Assembly: GCF_016238445.1 (NCBI RefSeq)
Contig: NZ_JABANU010000001.1
Span: forward strand, 62,001 to 126,000
Source: Staphylococcus canis
Lineage (GTDB): Bacteria; Bacillota; Bacilli; Staphylococcales; Staphylococcaceae
DNA length: 64,000 nt
Reading direction: 5' to 3'
Each line of letters opens with the position of its first letter. Position 1 is the stretch's first letter. The translations under genes and the position numbers were made by a program. Below, one piece after another: positions 25,808-35,807 of this stretch. The notes under the pieces were generated by a model. It was given only the letters and a program-made list of their open reading frames with translations. It had not been told where the DNA came from and did not search any database.

Positions 25808-27067
25808 GTGAGTCAATTAACAGATGAACAAATGAGTATAGAACAAATGGGTGTGACGACAGAGTCATATCATTATGTTTGTATACGCTGTGAAACAAAA
25901 GTAAAACAAAATTTTTTTCGTTATTGTAGTTCTGTACTTCACCAAGAGATTATTTATTGTCGTAATTGTATCAGCATGGGACGTGTTGATAGTATTACGC
26001 CGTATTATATCGTAAAGAGCCATACAACGACATCTCAAGCTGATTATAAACTGCCTTTTAGACTTTCGGAGCAACAACAATACGCATCTGATCAAGTTGT
26101 CCATGCCGTATTATCTAAAACATCATTGTTATTACATGCGGTGACAGGTGCAGGTAAAACGGAGATGATGTTTGAAGCAATTGCGCAAGCACGGAGGTTA
26201 GGATATAATGTCGCTGTTGTTTCACCGAGAGTAGATGTTGTGGTTGAGGTAAGTGAACGTATTGTGTCGACATTCAAAAATGAAGAGATTGATATTTTGC
26301 ATCAAGCTTCTCATCAACGTTTTAATGGTCATTTTGTCATTTCAACAGTACATCAATTATATAGATTCAAAAGTCATTTCCACGTGATATTTATAGACGA
26401 AGTAGATGCGTTTCCTTTATCTATGGATCCTAATTTGATACACGCTATCTCAAAATCTGCGCACTCTAAAGCAAGTTTTATTTATATGACAGCAACACCG
26501 CCACTTAAGTTACAATTGCAATTCTCCAAATCTCAAACGATTACACTGCCCGCACGTTTTCATAGAAAGCCACTTGTTTTACCTCAATTTAAGTATTTTA
26601 AAGTTAAACATCATAAAGTTCAAAAATCATTGCTATTAGCTTTAAAACAACAGCAAACCAATCACCGGACAACTTTACTCTTCTTTAATGATATTCAGCA
26701 AATGTTGGTCTTTTATCAAACATATCAAGGATTAATCAGTAATATGTGCTATGTCTACAGTGAAGATAGTGCGCGTCTTAAGAAAGTTTCGGACTTACGT
26801 CAAGGTGTGTATACAGTTGTGTTAACTACGACAATTTTAGAAAGAGGATTTACGATGCCTTACTTAGATGTATGGGTTATGGACAGTCATCGCTATTCAT
26901 CGAGTGCACTTATACAAATTGCTGGAAGAGTTGGGCGGAAATTAGAAGACCCAAGTGGGACAGTACTATATCTACATGAAGGCAGAACTTTAGCTATGTA
27001 TAGAGCGTATGCTCAAATCAGAAAAATGAATCGACTTGCTCAAGAAAGAGGGTGGATTGACAATTGA
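25808..27067 (+). CDS. comFA: Late competence protein ComFA, DNA translocase ATPase; start codon anomalous
   Basis: A superfamily 2 helicase-like ATPase that helps pull single-stranded DNA into the cytosol during transformation. From the GTG used here (419 residues) it has a four-cysteine zinc finger (Cys25, Cys28, Cys51, Cys54), Walker A GAGKT at 114-118, DEVD in FIDEVDAFPL, TATPP, and the helicase C motifs ILERG and QIAGRVGRK. The GTG at 25808 has no ribosome-binding site. A strong GGGAGG at 25764-25769 instead points, with eight-base spacing, at GTA (25778-25780), which is in frame and continues V-K-Y-Y-G into the protein. The natural start may therefore have been lost. comFC follows with overlap. 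Confidence 0.85.
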   Translation: MSQLTDEQMSIEQMGVTTESYHYVCIRCETKVKQNFFRYCSSVLHQEIIYCRNCISMGRVDSITPYYIVKSHTTTSQADYKLPFRLSEQQQYASDQVVHAVLSKTSLLLHAVTGAGKTEMMFEAIAQARRLGYNVAVVSPRVDVVVEVSERIVSTFKNEEIDILHQASHQRFNGHFVISTVHQLYRFKSHFHVIFIDEVDAFPLSMDPNLIHAISKSAHSKASFIYMTATPPLKLQLQFSKSQTITLPARFHRKPLVLPQFKYFKVKHHKVQKSLLLALKQQQTNHRTTLLFFNDIQQMLVFYQTYQGLISNMCYVYSEDSARLKKVSDLRQGVYTVVLTTTILERGFTMPYLDVWVMDSHRYSSSALIQIAGRVGRKLEDPSGTVLYLHEGRTLAMYRAYAQIRKMNRLAQERGWIDN

Positions 27068-27725
27068 ATGTTTAATTTGTCATACACGTATCAGATTTAC
27101 ACTACAGATGGATAATGCTTTTAAACCTATGGATATTTTATGTGAGCGTTGTAAGGTAGGCATTGAAGAAAATAGATTCAATACAAGTCGTCGTTGTACG
27201 TATTGTAAAGGACAATTGTTAAATGCACATTGTGTGAATTGCCATCAGAATAGTGAGAACACGAATGTTTTTGATGAAATCACACCACTCTATCATTACG
27301 ATGGACTCATTAAAACGATGATACATCAATACAAATTTTTAAAAGATATTGCATTAGCACAAGTTTTTTCCTACTATCTCACCATCCCTTTTAGCGATTA
27401 TGATGTCATTATTCCAATACCTTCCGTACCTAGTAATGATGTAGAGCGTACATTCAATCCAGTAGCGACAATTTTAGAAATGAAAGGACTTCAATATTCA
27501 ACTTGTTTAAAGATGTACGATCGTCCTAAACAATATCAACTATCTCTGAATCAACGAAAATCTGCTTCAAATCCAATGTACTTTAAAGATGAAATAAATC
27601 TCGAAAATAAAACAATTTTACTTATTGATGACATCTATACTACTGGCTCAACTGCCCACCACGCCGGGAAGTTATTGAAATCCAAAAAAATCAGAAAATT
27701 AAATATGTTAACGTTTGCACGATAG
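27057..27725 (+). CDS. comFC: ComFC, competence-associated phosphoribosyltransferase-like protein
   Basis: A 222-residue protein with an N-terminal zinc-binding region built from CxxC pairs (Cys5/Cys8, Cys29/Cys32, Cys47/Cys50, Cys59/Cys62) and a C-terminal phosphoribosyltransferase-like domain with the PRPP loop ILLIDDIYTTGST. ComFC is needed for DNA uptake in competent Bacillus and relatives. The TTG at 27057 lies just after AAGAGGGTGG and overlaps the comFA stop, so the two are coupled; a TTG seven codons upstream is less well placed. Length is near the family norm. Confidence 0.88.
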   Translation: MTIECLICHTRIRFTLQMDNAFKPMDILCERCKVGIEENRFNTSRRCTYCKGQLLNAHCVNCHQNSENTNVFDEITPLYHYDGLIKTMIHQYKFLKDIALAQVFSYYLTIPFSDYDVIIPIPSVPSNDVERTFNPVATILEMKGLQYSTCLKMYDRPKQYQLSLNQRKSASNPMYFKDEINLENKTILLIDDIYTTGSTAHHAGKLLKSKKIRKLNMLTFAR

Positions 27726-27787
27726 CGTAAACATGTTAAAATATAAGTAAGGAATATATTATAAAGAGGTTGAAAGGAGAGAGCACT

Positions 27788-28348
27788 ATGATTAACTTTG
27801 AAATTCATGGAGACAACCTCAAAATCACAGATGCTATTAGAAATTATATCGAGGAGAAAATCGGTAAACTTGAACGTTACTTCACTAATGTGCCGAATGC
27901 AACAGCACATGTAAAAGTGAAAACTTATCACAATTCAAGTACAAAAATCGAAGTCACAATTCCGTTAAAAAATGTGACATTACGCGCAGAAGAGCGTCAT
28001 GACGATTTATATGCAGGTATTGACCTCATCAGTAGCAAATTAGAACGTCAAGTACGTAAATATAAAACACGTGTTAATCGTAAGAATCGAGACCGTGGTT
28101 ATGAAGAAGATGTTTTTGTAGAAGCATCACCAATTACAGCTGATGCTGAGGAAGAAACGAATGATTCTGATATTGAGATTATTCGCTCTAAAACATTCAG
28201 TCTAAAACCAATGGATTCTGAAGAAGCAGTGTTACAAATGAATCTATTAGGTCACGATTTCTTCGTATTCAATGATAGAGAAACAGATGGCACAAGTATT
28301 GTATATCGTCGTAAAGACGGTAAATACGGCTTAATTGAAACTGAATAA
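27788..28348 (+). CDS. hpf: Ribosome hibernation promoting factor, long form
   Basis: A 186-residue long HPF. The N-terminal S30AE domain (about 1-105, [25 protein letters not shown]) binds the 30S decoding channel, and the C-terminal domain (about 130-186, with [11 protein letters not shown]-like and GHDFFVFND stretches) dimerises to form 100S ribosomes. The ATG at 27788 lies seven bases after AAGGAGAG. It sits between comFC and secA as in other staphylococci, with its own 5' gap of about 60 bp, and a large hairpin follows. Confidence 0.95.
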   Translation: MINFEIHGDNLKITDAIRNYIEEKIGKLERYFTNVPNATAHVKVKTYHNSSTKIEVTIPLKNVTLRAEERHDDLYAGIDLISSKLERQVRKYKTRVNRKNRDRGYEEDVFVEASPITADAEEETNDSDIEIIRSKTFSLKPMDSEEAVLQMNLLGHDFFVFNDRETDGTSIVYRRKDGKYGLIETE

Positions 28349-28675
28349 TAACGCAACCTATATGAATGCATAGGTTAATTGAGTTCTTTTTTAGTAGAAG
28401 ATGACACTTTGTAAATGCAAATAGATGTCAAAAGGAATAGATTCAATAAAAAGAGGTAGGGCAAAAGTATTTTAGAGTATCAGAGACCACTTTTGGGTTT
28501 TCCATAAAATACTTTGTAGCCTTGCCTCTTTTTTACCTTCACTATATATTCGTATGAATAGAATGTACAACACTTGTTTGAATTGGAATTAGTGTATGAG
28601 TATAAATTTATACTCAAAAATGGTATGATGAGTTGTTGTAAGCGATAGAGTTTTTGAGCTAAAGGAGCGAACAAA
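28349..28675. other. 327-bp hpf-secA intergenic region
   Basis: Contains a small AACCTAT/ATAGGTT hairpin at 28355-28376 directly after hpf, the large terminator at 28448-28534, and about 140 bp of A/T-rich sequence that must carry the secA promoter. TGGTATGAT at 28621-28629 resembles an extended -10. No gene is supported. Confidence 0.6.
28448..28534. terminator. Large bidirectional-type terminator hairpin after hpf
   Basis: AAAAAGAGG (28448-28456) pairs with CCTCTTTTT (28525-28533). An inner AAAGTATTTTA/TAAAATACTTT stem of 11 bp and a short GGC/GCC segment join them. A six-T run ends it. Confidence 0.8.
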
Positions 28676-31204
28676 ATGAGTTTTTTATCTAAAATACTTG
28701 ACGGTAATAAAAAAGAAGTTAAACGTTTAAGTAAATTAGCAGATAAAGTTATTGCGTTAGAAGAAGATATGGCTATTCTAACTGATGATGAAATAAAAGA
28801 AAAGACGCAATCATTTCAACAAGAAGTTCAAGCGATTGAAGATATTAGAAAGCAAGAAGATAAGTTAGATAAATTATTACCTGAAGCTTTTGCATTAGTA
28901 CGTGAAGCATCAAAGCGTGTATTTAATATGACCCCTTACAAAGTTCAAATTATGGGTGGTATTGTGATTCATAAAGGGGATATTGCTGAAATGAGAACTG
29001 GTGAAGGGAAAACTTTAACAGCAACAATGCCTACTTATTTAAATGCACTTACAGGTCGTGGTGTTCACGTTATTACAGTTAATGAGTACTTATCTAGTGT
29101 ACAAAGTGAAGAAATGGCAGAACTCTATAACTTTTTAGGCTTATCAGTTGGGTTAAATTTAAATAGTTTAAGTACAGAAGAAAAACGAGAAGCTTATGCG
29201 CGAGACATCACATATAGTACTAATAATGAATTGGGTTTTGATTATTTACGAGATAATATGGTCAATTATAAAGAAGACCGAGTTATGAAACCTCTCAATT
29301 TTGCGATTATTGATGAGGTCGATTCAATTTTAATTGATGAAGCGCGAACACCGTTAATCATTTCTGGTGAAGCGGAACAATCAACATCTCTTTATACTCA
29401 AGCGAATGTTTTTGCTAAAATGCTCAAAGCAGAAGAAGATTATAATTATGATATTCAAACTAAAAACATTCATCTTACTGAACAAGGTATTGACAAAGCA
29501 GAACGTATGTTTAAAGTTGATAACTTGTATGATGTAAAGAATGTAGATATTATTCACCATATTAACCTTGCGTTACGTGCGCAATATTCATTACAACGTG
29601 ATATTGACTATATGGTTGCAGATGGTGAGATTTTAATTGTCGACCAATTTACAGGTCGTACGATGCCGGGAAGACGTTTTTCTGAAGGATTGCACCAAGC
29701 AATTGAAGCTAAAGAGGGCGTTAAAATTCAAAATGAATCTAAAACAATGGCATCGATTACATTCCAAAACTTCTTTAGAATGTATAACAAATTAGCTGGT
29801 ATGACAGGTACAGCGAAAACGGAAGAAGAAGAGTTTCGTAACATCTATAACATGACAGTAACTCAAATTCCTACAAACCGTCCTGTACAACGTGTCGACC
29901 GTTCCGATTTAATTTATGTGAGCCAAAAAGGTAAGTTTGATGCAGTAGTAGAAGAAGTTATTGAAAAACATCGTAAAGGTCAGCCAGTATTATTAGGTAC
30001 TGTGGCAGTTGAAACTTCAGAATATATTTCAAATCTACTAAAAAAACGCGGTATTCGTCATAGTGTGCTTAACGCGAAAAATCACGAGAAAGAAGCAGAA
30101 ATCGTTTCTGGCGCTGGGCAAAAGGGTGCTGTTACAATTGCAACTAACATGGCAGGACGTGGTACGGATATCAAGCTTGGAGAAGGTGTAGAAGAGCTTG
30201 GTGGTCTTGCTGTTATTGGTACTGAAAGACATGAATCGAGACGTATTGATGATCAATTGCGCGGTCGTTCAGGACGTCAAGGTGACAAAGGTGATAGTCG
30301 CTTCTATTTATCATTACAAGATGATTTGATGGTCCGTTTTGGTTCAGAACGTATGCAAGCAATGATGAACCGTTTAGGTATGGATGATACTACACCAATA
30401 GAATCTAAAATGGTTTCACGCGCAGTTGAATCAGCGCAAAAGCGTGTTGAAGGTAATAACTTTGACGCACGTAAACGCATTCTTGAATATGATGATGTAT
30501 TACGTAAACAACGTGAAATTATGTATGAAGAACGTAATCGTATTATCGATGAAGAAAACAGTTCTGATTTAGTTAAACAAATGATGTCCTCAACACTTGA
30601 ACGTACCATCCAATATTATATTAATGAAGATGATGATAGTTTAGATTACGAGCCATTTATCCATCAAGTTGAAGATATTTTCTTACATGAAGGTGATCTT
30701 GATATTTCTGAAATTAAAGGTAAAGATCATGAAGATATCTATAATGTTGTTTGGGATAAAATTGAAAAAACTTATCAAAATCAAGAAGAGAAACTAGAAG
30801 AACGTATGCCAGAATTTGAACGCATGATTTTATTACGTTCTATTGATAAGCATTGGACATCACATATAGATACAATGGATCAACTTCGACAAGGTATCCA
30901 TCTTCGTTCATATGGGCAACAAAATCCATTACGAGATTATCAAAATGAAGGGCATCAGCTCTTTGATATGATGATGCAAAGTATCGAAGAAGATGTCAGC
31001 AAATATATTTTAAAATCTGTTATTACAGTTGATGACAATGTTGAAAGAGAAAAAACAAAAGAATTTGAAGGAAAACATGTTTCAGCAAATGACGGAAAAG
31101 AAAAAGCTAAACCACAACCTATAGTAAAAGGAGAGCAAGTCGGTCGAAATGACCCTTGTCCATGTGGTAGCGGTAAAAAGTACAAAAACTGTCATGGTAA
31201 ATAA
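28676..31204 (+). CDS. secA: Preprotein translocase ATPase SecA
   Basis: The 842-residue motor of the general secretion pathway. Walker A MRTGEGKT at 106-113, the [14 protein letters not shown] box, and motif [12 protein letters not shown] are intact. The C-terminal SEC-C zinc ligands are Cys828, Cys830 and Cys839 with His840 ([14 protein letters not shown]), which contact SecB-like partners or ribosomes. Length equals that of staphylococcal SecA1. A CTAAAGGAG ribosome-binding site precedes the ATG. prfB follows by 30 bp, so the two are probably cotranscribed. Confidence 0.98.
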   Translation: MSFLSKILDGNKKEVKRLSKLADKVIALEEDMAILTDDEIKEKTQSFQQEVQAIEDIRKQEDKLDKLLPEAFALVREASKRVFNMTPYKVQIMGGIVIHKGDIAEMRTGEGKTLTATMPTYLNALTGRGVHVITVNEYLSSVQSEEMAELYNFLGLSVGLNLNSLSTEEKREAYARDITYSTNNELGFDYLRDNMVNYKEDRVMKPLNFAIIDEVDSILIDEARTPLIISGEAEQSTSLYTQANVFAKMLKAEEDYNYDIQTKNIHLTEQGIDKAERMFKVDNLYDVKNVDIIHHINLALRAQYSLQRDIDYMVADGEILIVDQFTGRTMPGRRFSEGLHQAIEAKEGVKIQNESKTMASITFQNFFRMYNKLAGMTGTAKTEEEEFRNIYNMTVTQIPTNRPVQRVDRSDLIYVSQKGKFDAVVEEVIEKHRKGQPVLLGTVAVETSEYISNLLKKRGIRHSVLNAKNHEKEAEIVSGAGQKGAVTIATNMAGRGTDIKLGEGVEELGGLAVIGTERHESRRIDDQLRGRSGRQGDKGDSRFYLSLQDDLMVRFGSERMQAMMNRLGMDDTTPIESKMVSRAVESAQKRVEGNNFDARKRILEYDDVLRKQREIMYEERNRIIDEENSSDLVKQMMSSTLERTIQYYINEDDDSLDYEPFIHQVEDIFLHEGDLDISEIKGKDHEDIYNVVWDKIEKTYQNQEEKLEERMPEFERMILLRSIDKHWTSHIDTMDQLRQGIHLRSYGQQNPLRDYQNEGHQLFDMMMQSIEEDVSKYILKSVITVDDNVEREKTKEFEGKHVSANDGKEKAKPQPIVKGEQVGRNDPCPCGSGKKYKNCHGK

Positions 31205-31234
31205 TGGAAAAACGTAAAGGAGTTTCAAAATACT

Positions 31235-32339
31235 ATGGAATTATCTGAAATTAAACGTTATATCGAACAATATGCTTCTAAACTTGAACAACTTAGGGGG
31301 TCTCTTTGACTTAGAGAATAAGACTACTAATATTCAAGAGTATGAAGAAATGATGGCAGAACCTGATTTTTGGGATGATCAAGAACGTGCACAAACAATT
31401 ATTGATCAAAATAATGCATTGAAGTCTATCGTTAATCAATATCATGCGCTAGAAGCAGAAATTGAAGATATGGAAGCGACTTATGAATTGCTATCAGAAG
31501 AGCAAGATGAAGAAGTGAAGCAAGACTTAGAAGAGACTGTAGGTCAATTTGAATCACGTCTTGATGATTTCGAGTTACAACTTCTACTTGATGGTGAACA
31601 CGATGGTAATAATGCGATTTTAGAATTACATCCAGGTGCTGGGGGTACGGAGTCTCAAGATTGGACAAGCATGCTATTACGCATGTACCAACGTTACTCT
31701 GAGCAAAAGGGTTATAAAGTAGAGGTTGCCGACTATCAAGCGGGCGATGAAGCGGGTGTTAAAAGTGTGACATTAATTATTAAAGGTCATAATGCTTATG
31801 GATTTTTAAAAGCAGAAAAAGGCGTGCACCGCTTAGTTCGTATTTCACCTTTTGATTCATCAGGACGCCGTCATACGTCATTTGCTTCTTGTGATGTTAT
31901 ACCTGAGTTCAATAACGAAAAGATTGAAATTGAAGTTAATCCGGATGATATCACTGTGGATACATTTAGAGCATCTGGCGCAGGTGGACAACATATTAAC
32001 AAGACTGAGTCGGCAATTCGTATTACTCATCATCCAACAGGTATTGTTGTGAATAACCAAAATGAACGTTCACAAATCAAAAATAGAGAAGCAGCGATGA
32101 AAATGTTGAAAGCGAAACTCTATCAACTTGAATTAGAGCAAAAAGAACGAGAACTTGCTGAAATCCGCGGAGAACAAAAAGATATTGGATGGGGCAGTCA
32201 GATTCGTTCATATGTATTCCATCCTTATTCCATGGTAAAAGATCATCGTACTAACGAAGAAACAGGAAATGTTAATGCTGTTATGGATGGTGAAATTGGT
32301 CCATTCATAGAGGCTTATTTAAGAAGTTTAATGAAGTAA
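31235..32339 (+). CDS. prfB: Peptide chain release factor 2 with programmed +1 frameshift
   Basis: RF2 recognises UGA and UAA stop codons. The gene begins at ATG 31235 and runs 24 codons to an in-frame TGA at 31307-31309. The context is the classical autoregulatory slip site: AGGGGG (31295-31300), TCT, then CTT-TGA-C. A +1 shift on CTT (31304-31306) continues at GAC 31308 to the stop at 32339, for about 367 residues. The main frame contains the SPF stop-codon motif ([15 protein letters not shown]) and the catalytic GGQ ([12 protein letters not shown]). When RF2 is scarce the ribosome pauses at UGA and shifts, so expression is self-limiting. Confidence 0.97.
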
Positions 32340-32422
32340 GGTGTATGTAGAGGTTAATATAATTGCATATGTTAAACCTATTATCACCTCTATTATCTAA
32401 GGTGTTTGATTATCAGTTTATA

Positions 32423-32462
32423 AAGTAGCGTGTCGTGCAAAAAGAGATACGCTGCTTTTTTA
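32423..32462 (+). terminator. prfB terminator
   Basis: AAGTAGCGTGTC (32423-32434) pairs with GATACGCTGCTT (32446-32457) over 12 bp with two G-U pairs, followed by TTTTA. Confidence 0.82.
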
Positions 32463-32632
32463 TAAGCAAAATACTGTTTGCTTGGTATTATTCAAACATT
32501 AAACGAGTATTTTGAGTTCAACATAAAAAGATACGAGTCACATTAAGTGCTTTACTACTTATAAATGTAAAAATTAGTAGCACTTGACAAGAGTAGTATT
32601 ATAGTTAGAGAAATGAATTATAGGAGCGAAGT

Positions 32633-32728
32633 TTGGCTAGTGAACGTAAGATAACTAATCCTAAATGTGTCTATAATTATCAGATGAAATGTGAAGCTTT
32701 TCCTAATTTTTGTTTAATAAGTGAATAA
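32633..32728 (+). CDS. Candidate 31-residue Cys-containing small protein
   Basis: A TTG-initiated frame of 31 codons whose start lies five bases after an AGGAGC ribosome-binding site (32622-32627). The product has three cysteines at 12, 20 and 27, the segment NPKCVYNYQMKCEAFPNFC and a charged N terminus, without signal peptide or membrane segment. It lies in the gap between the prfB terminator and the yfbR-like gene, 60 bp before that gene. I do not recognise the family. Regular cysteine spacing and proline-aromatic content look like a real small protein, but a chance frame of this length is possible. Confidence 0.35.
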   Translation: MASERKITNPKCVYNYQMKCEAFPNFCLISE

Positions 32729-32788
32729 AATTTATAAAGTGTGTTATATTTATCAGTAATTAATTTGTGTTATATAGGAGGTTTAGGA

Positions 32789-33430
32789 ATGGGCGTTCAT
32801 CAGTATTTTAAGAGATTATCAGATTTAGAAAAATTAATTAGACTTCCTGGAAAGTTTAAATATTTTGAACATAATGTGGCTGCACATTCTTTTAAGGTAA
32901 CTAAAATTGCACAATATTTAGGGACTGTTGAAGAGTATCATGGTAAAGAGATTGACTGGAAAAGCTTATATGAAAAAGCGTTGAATCATGACTTTGCTGA
33001 GATTTTTACAGGGGATATTAAAACACCCGTAAAATATGCGAGTAGTGAGATTAAAAAATTGTTTTCTCAAGTTGAAGAAGAGATGGTAGATACATTTATA
33101 AAGGAAGACATTCCAGAACAATATCAAAGTATTTATCGTGAGCGTCTGCAAGAAGGAAAAGATGATTCAATAGAGGGACAAATTTTGTCAGTAGCTGATA
33201 AAATTGATTTGTTATATGAAACATTTGGTGAGATTCAAAAGCGGAATCCTGAACCTTTATTTTTTGAAATATATGAAATGAGTTTAGAGACGATTATGCA
33301 ATTTGATCATCTGTATTCTGTACAAGACTTTATTCACAACATTATTCCAGAAATGTTGACAGAACGATTTATTCCACGTACAGAGTTGAAAGAAACGACG
33401 ATGCGTATAGTAAAAGATAGAAAGATGTGA
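32789..33430 (+). CDS. YfbR-like HD-domain hydrolase
   Basis: A 213-residue HD-superfamily phosphohydrolase. The metal ligands are His33 in EHNVAAHSFKV, and His67-Asp68 in NHDFAEIFTGDIKTPVKY, whose Glu71 and TPVKY segment are typical of the YfbR 5'-deoxynucleotidase family; a distal Asp is in ADKIDLLYE. YfbR enzymes dephosphorylate dNMPs. A longer open frame begins upstream, but the ATG at 32789 lies seven bases after TAGGAGG and is chosen. csbA follows by four bases, suggesting cotranscription. Substrate is by homology. Confidence 0.82.
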   Translation: MGVHQYFKRLSDLEKLIRLPGKFKYFEHNVAAHSFKVTKIAQYLGTVEEYHGKEIDWKSLYEKALNHDFAEIFTGDIKTPVKYASSEIKKLFSQVEEEMVDTFIKEDIPEQYQSIYRERLQEGKDDSIEGQILSVADKIDLLYETFGEIQKRNPEPLFFEIYEMSLETIMQFDHLYSVQDFIHNIIPEMLTERFIPRTELKETTMRIVKDRKM

Positions 33431-33434
33431 TCAG

Positions 33435-33677
33435 ATGATATTAGTTTGGTATATCTTAGCTGCTTTTTTTCCATGCATGCTTGTCGTTATATTTAGTGCT
33501 ATAACACGAAGTAAATGGATTGGAACAATTGTGACGTTGGTTATAATTGGTGCGTCAGTGTATAAAGGATTTTTCCATGATGAATGGATTATCTTTTTAG
33601 ATGTTGTTTCAATTTTAGCTGGATATATAATCGTGGATCAACTTAAATTACATCAGAAGAATCATTTTAGAGGGTGA
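33435..33677 (+). CDS. csbA: CsbA-family small membrane protein
   Basis: An 80-residue protein with two hydrophobic segments (about 2-20 and 28-46, and a possible third at 54-70) and a basic C-terminal tail. It matches the CsbA family, which in Bacillus subtilis is a sigma-B-controlled gene immediately upstream of uvrB-uvrA, the same context as here. Its function is unknown. It is four bases downstream of the HD hydrolase gene. No sigma-B-type promoter is obvious at this spot. Confidence 0.78.
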   Translation: MILVWYILAAFFPCMLVVIFSAITRSKWIGTIVTLVIIGASVYKGFFHDEWIIFLDVVSILAGYIIVDQLKLHQKNHFRG

Positions 33678-33745
33678 GGCATAAAAAGCACATGTCTTAT
33701 CCTTTTTGTGTTGCAAACGATACTAAGATGTACCTCACTGATAAA

Positions 33746-33759
33746 CGAACAGATGTTTG
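33746..33759. promoter_or_regulatory. LexA box of uvrBA
   Basis: CGAACAGATGTTTG matches the Gram-positive SOS consensus CGAAC-N4-GTTCG with one mismatch and overlaps the -35 of the uvrB promoter. Confidence 0.75.
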
Positions 33760-33786
33760 TATTTATAAAGTGAAATTTGGTAAAAT
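33757..33786 (+). promoter_or_regulatory. uvrB promoter
   Basis: TTGTAT (33757-33762), 18 bases, TAAAAT (33781-33786). The -35 lies inside the LexA box, which explains repression until DNA damage. Confidence 0.62.
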
Positions 33787-33819
33787 AATTGTATTACTGT
33801 TATTAGGGGGCGAACGTAA

Positions 33820-35802
33820 ATGGAGCATCATCCGTTTAAAATAAATTCAGATTTTAATCCTCAAGGGGACCAACCTAAAGCGATAGCAGAATTAGTAAAA
33901 GGAATAAAGGAAGGAAAGAGACATCAAACATTACTTGGAGCAACAGGGACAGGTAAAACTTTTACGATGAGTAATGTTATTAAAGAGGTCGGTAAACCCA
34001 CTCTAATTATTGCACATAATAAAACACTGGCTGGCCAATTATATAGTGAGTTTAAAGAATTCTTTCCAGAAAATAGAGTAGAATATTTTGTAAGTTACTA
34101 TGATTTTTATCAACCAGAAGCATATGTACCGTCTACTGATACATTTATTGAAAAAGATGCGTCTATCAACGATGAAATTGATCAACTTAGACACTCAGCA
34201 ACAAGTGCACTGTTTGAACGCGATGATGTGATTATTATTTCGAGTGTGAGTTGTATCTATGGTTTAGGTAATCCTGAAGAATATCGCGATTTAGTCGTGA
34301 GTATTCGTGTGGGTATGGAGATGGACCGAAGCGAACTGTTACGTAAATTAGTTGATGTTCAATATACACGAAATGATATAGATTTTCGACGCGGAACATT
34401 CCGAGTTCGTGGAGATGTTGTTGAAATTTTCCCAGCATCACGTGATGAAATGTGTATCCGTGTTGAGTTTTTTGGAGATGAAATTGATCGTGTGAGTGAA
34501 ATTAATTATTTAACAGGGGAAACAATTCGTGAAAGAGAACATTTTGCGCTATTCCCAGCTTCTCACTTCGTCACACGTGATGAAAAGATGAAAAGTGCCA
34601 TTGACCGTATTGATAATGAACTGCAAGATCAATTGAAAAAATTAAAAAGTGAAAATAAATTATTAGAAGCTCAACGTTTAGAGCAACGTACGAATTATGA
34701 TTTAGAAATGTTAAGAGAAATGGGATTTTGTTCAGGTATTGAAAATTATTCTGTTCATCTTACTTTACGTCCACTTGGTTCGACACCGTATACTTTATTA
34801 GATTATTTTGGAGACGATTGGTTAATTATGATTGATGAGTCACATGTTACATTGCCTCAGATTCGTGGTATGTACAATGGTGACCAAGCTCGTAAAAATG
34901 TACTTGTGGATCACGGATTCCGTTTACCAAGTGCGCTCGATAACAGACCGTTAAAGTTTGAAGAATTTGAGTCAAAAGCGAAACAACTTGTTTACGTTTC
35001 AGCGACACCAGGCCCATATGAATTAGAGCATACAGATGAAATGGTAGAACAAATTATTCGTCCTACAGGTTTACTTGATCCAAAAATTGAAGTTCGTCCA
35101 ACGAAAAATCAAATTGATGATTTATTAAGTGAAATTCAAGAGCGTGTCGATAAGAATGAACGTGTATTAATTACTACATTAACTAAGAAAATGAGTGAGG
35201 ATTTAACGACGTATTTAAAAGAAGCAGGCGTAAAGGTAAATTATCTACACTCTGAAATTAAAACACTTGAACGTATCGAAATTATACGTGATTTACGTAT
35301 GGGAACATATGATGTGTTAATTGGAATTAACTTACTAAGAGAAGGGTTAGATATCCCTGAAGTATCGTTAGTTGTTATTTTAGATGCAGATAAGGAAGGC
35401 TTCTTACGTTCTGAACGTTCATTAATCCAAACAATTGGCCGCGCTGCACGTAATAGTAAAGGTGAAGTCATTATGTATGCGGATAAAGTGACAGAGTCTA
35501 TGCAGTATGCCATTGATGAAACAAAGCGACGTCGTGAAATACAAATGGCTTACAACGAGGAACACAATATTACACCGACTACAATACAAAAACGTATCCA
35601 TGATGTGATTAGTGCTACACTTGAAACGGAAGATAAGAATGAGGAAGCACGTAAAGAAGTACCGAAGAAAATGACGAAGAAAGAACGTGAGAAAACGATT
35701 CAAAATATCGAAAAAGAAATGAAAGAAGCGGCAAAAGCGCTTGACTTTGAACGTGCTACAGAATTACGAGATATGCTATTTGAACTTAAATCAGAAGGGT
35801 GA
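33820..35802 (+). CDS. uvrB: Excinuclease ABC subunit B
   Basis: The 660-residue damage-verifying helicase-like subunit of nucleotide excision repair. Walker A GATGTGKT is at 40-47, the damage-probing beta-hairpin begins near [10 protein letters not shown] (93-102), DESH is in [10 protein letters not shown], helicase motif VI is QTIGRAARN, and a C-terminal UVR domain binds UvrA or UvrC. GGGGGCG precedes the ATG. uvrA begins six bases after the stop. Control by LexA is supported by the box at 33746. Confidence 0.98.
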   Translation: MEHHPFKINSDFNPQGDQPKAIAELVKGIKEGKRHQTLLGATGTGKTFTMSNVIKEVGKPTLIIAHNKTLAGQLYSEFKEFFPENRVEYFVSYYDFYQPEAYVPSTDTFIEKDASINDEIDQLRHSATSALFERDDVIIISSVSCIYGLGNPEEYRDLVVSIRVGMEMDRSELLRKLVDVQYTRNDIDFRRGTFRVRGDVVEIFPASRDEMCIRVEFFGDEIDRVSEINYLTGETIREREHFALFPASHFVTRDEKMKSAIDRIDNELQDQLKKLKSENKLLEAQRLEQRTNYDLEMLREMGFCSGIENYSVHLTLRPLGSTPYTLLDYFGDDWLIMIDESHVTLPQIRGMYNGDQARKNVLVDHGFRLPSALDNRPLKFEEFESKAKQLVYVSATPGPYELEHTDEMVEQIIRPTGLLDPKIEVRPTKNQIDDLLSEIQERVDKNERVLITTLTKKMSEDLTTYLKEAGVKVNYLHSEIKTLERIEIIRDLRMGTYDVLIGINLLREGLDIPEVSLVVILDADKEGFLRSERSLIQTIGRAARNSKGEVIMYADKVTESMQYAIDETKRRREIQMAYNEEHNITPTTIQKRIHDVISATLETEDKNEEARKEVPKKMTKKEREKTIQNIEKEMKEAAKALDFERATELRDMLFELKSEG

Positions 35803-35807
35803 AAAAT

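Larger units (their letters stand above)
32340..32788. other. prfB to yfbR-like intergenic region
   Basis: It holds an imperfect AGGT/ACCT hairpin just after prfB, the terminator at 32423-32462, about 120 bp of A/T-rich DNA, and a candidate 31-codon reading frame at 32633-32728 with its own ribosome-binding site. TTGACA occurs at 32584-32589, but no good -10 lies at the right distance. Confidence 0.5.

Noticed and set aside
28480-28674. Minus-strand 64-codon frame between hpf and secA
   Set aside because: It runs through the large terminator hairpin, has no ribosome-binding site and its composition is not protein-like.
32584-32612. Promoter based on TTGACA at 32584
   Set aside because: The -35 is perfect, but no -10 with more than three matches lies 15-19 bases downstream.
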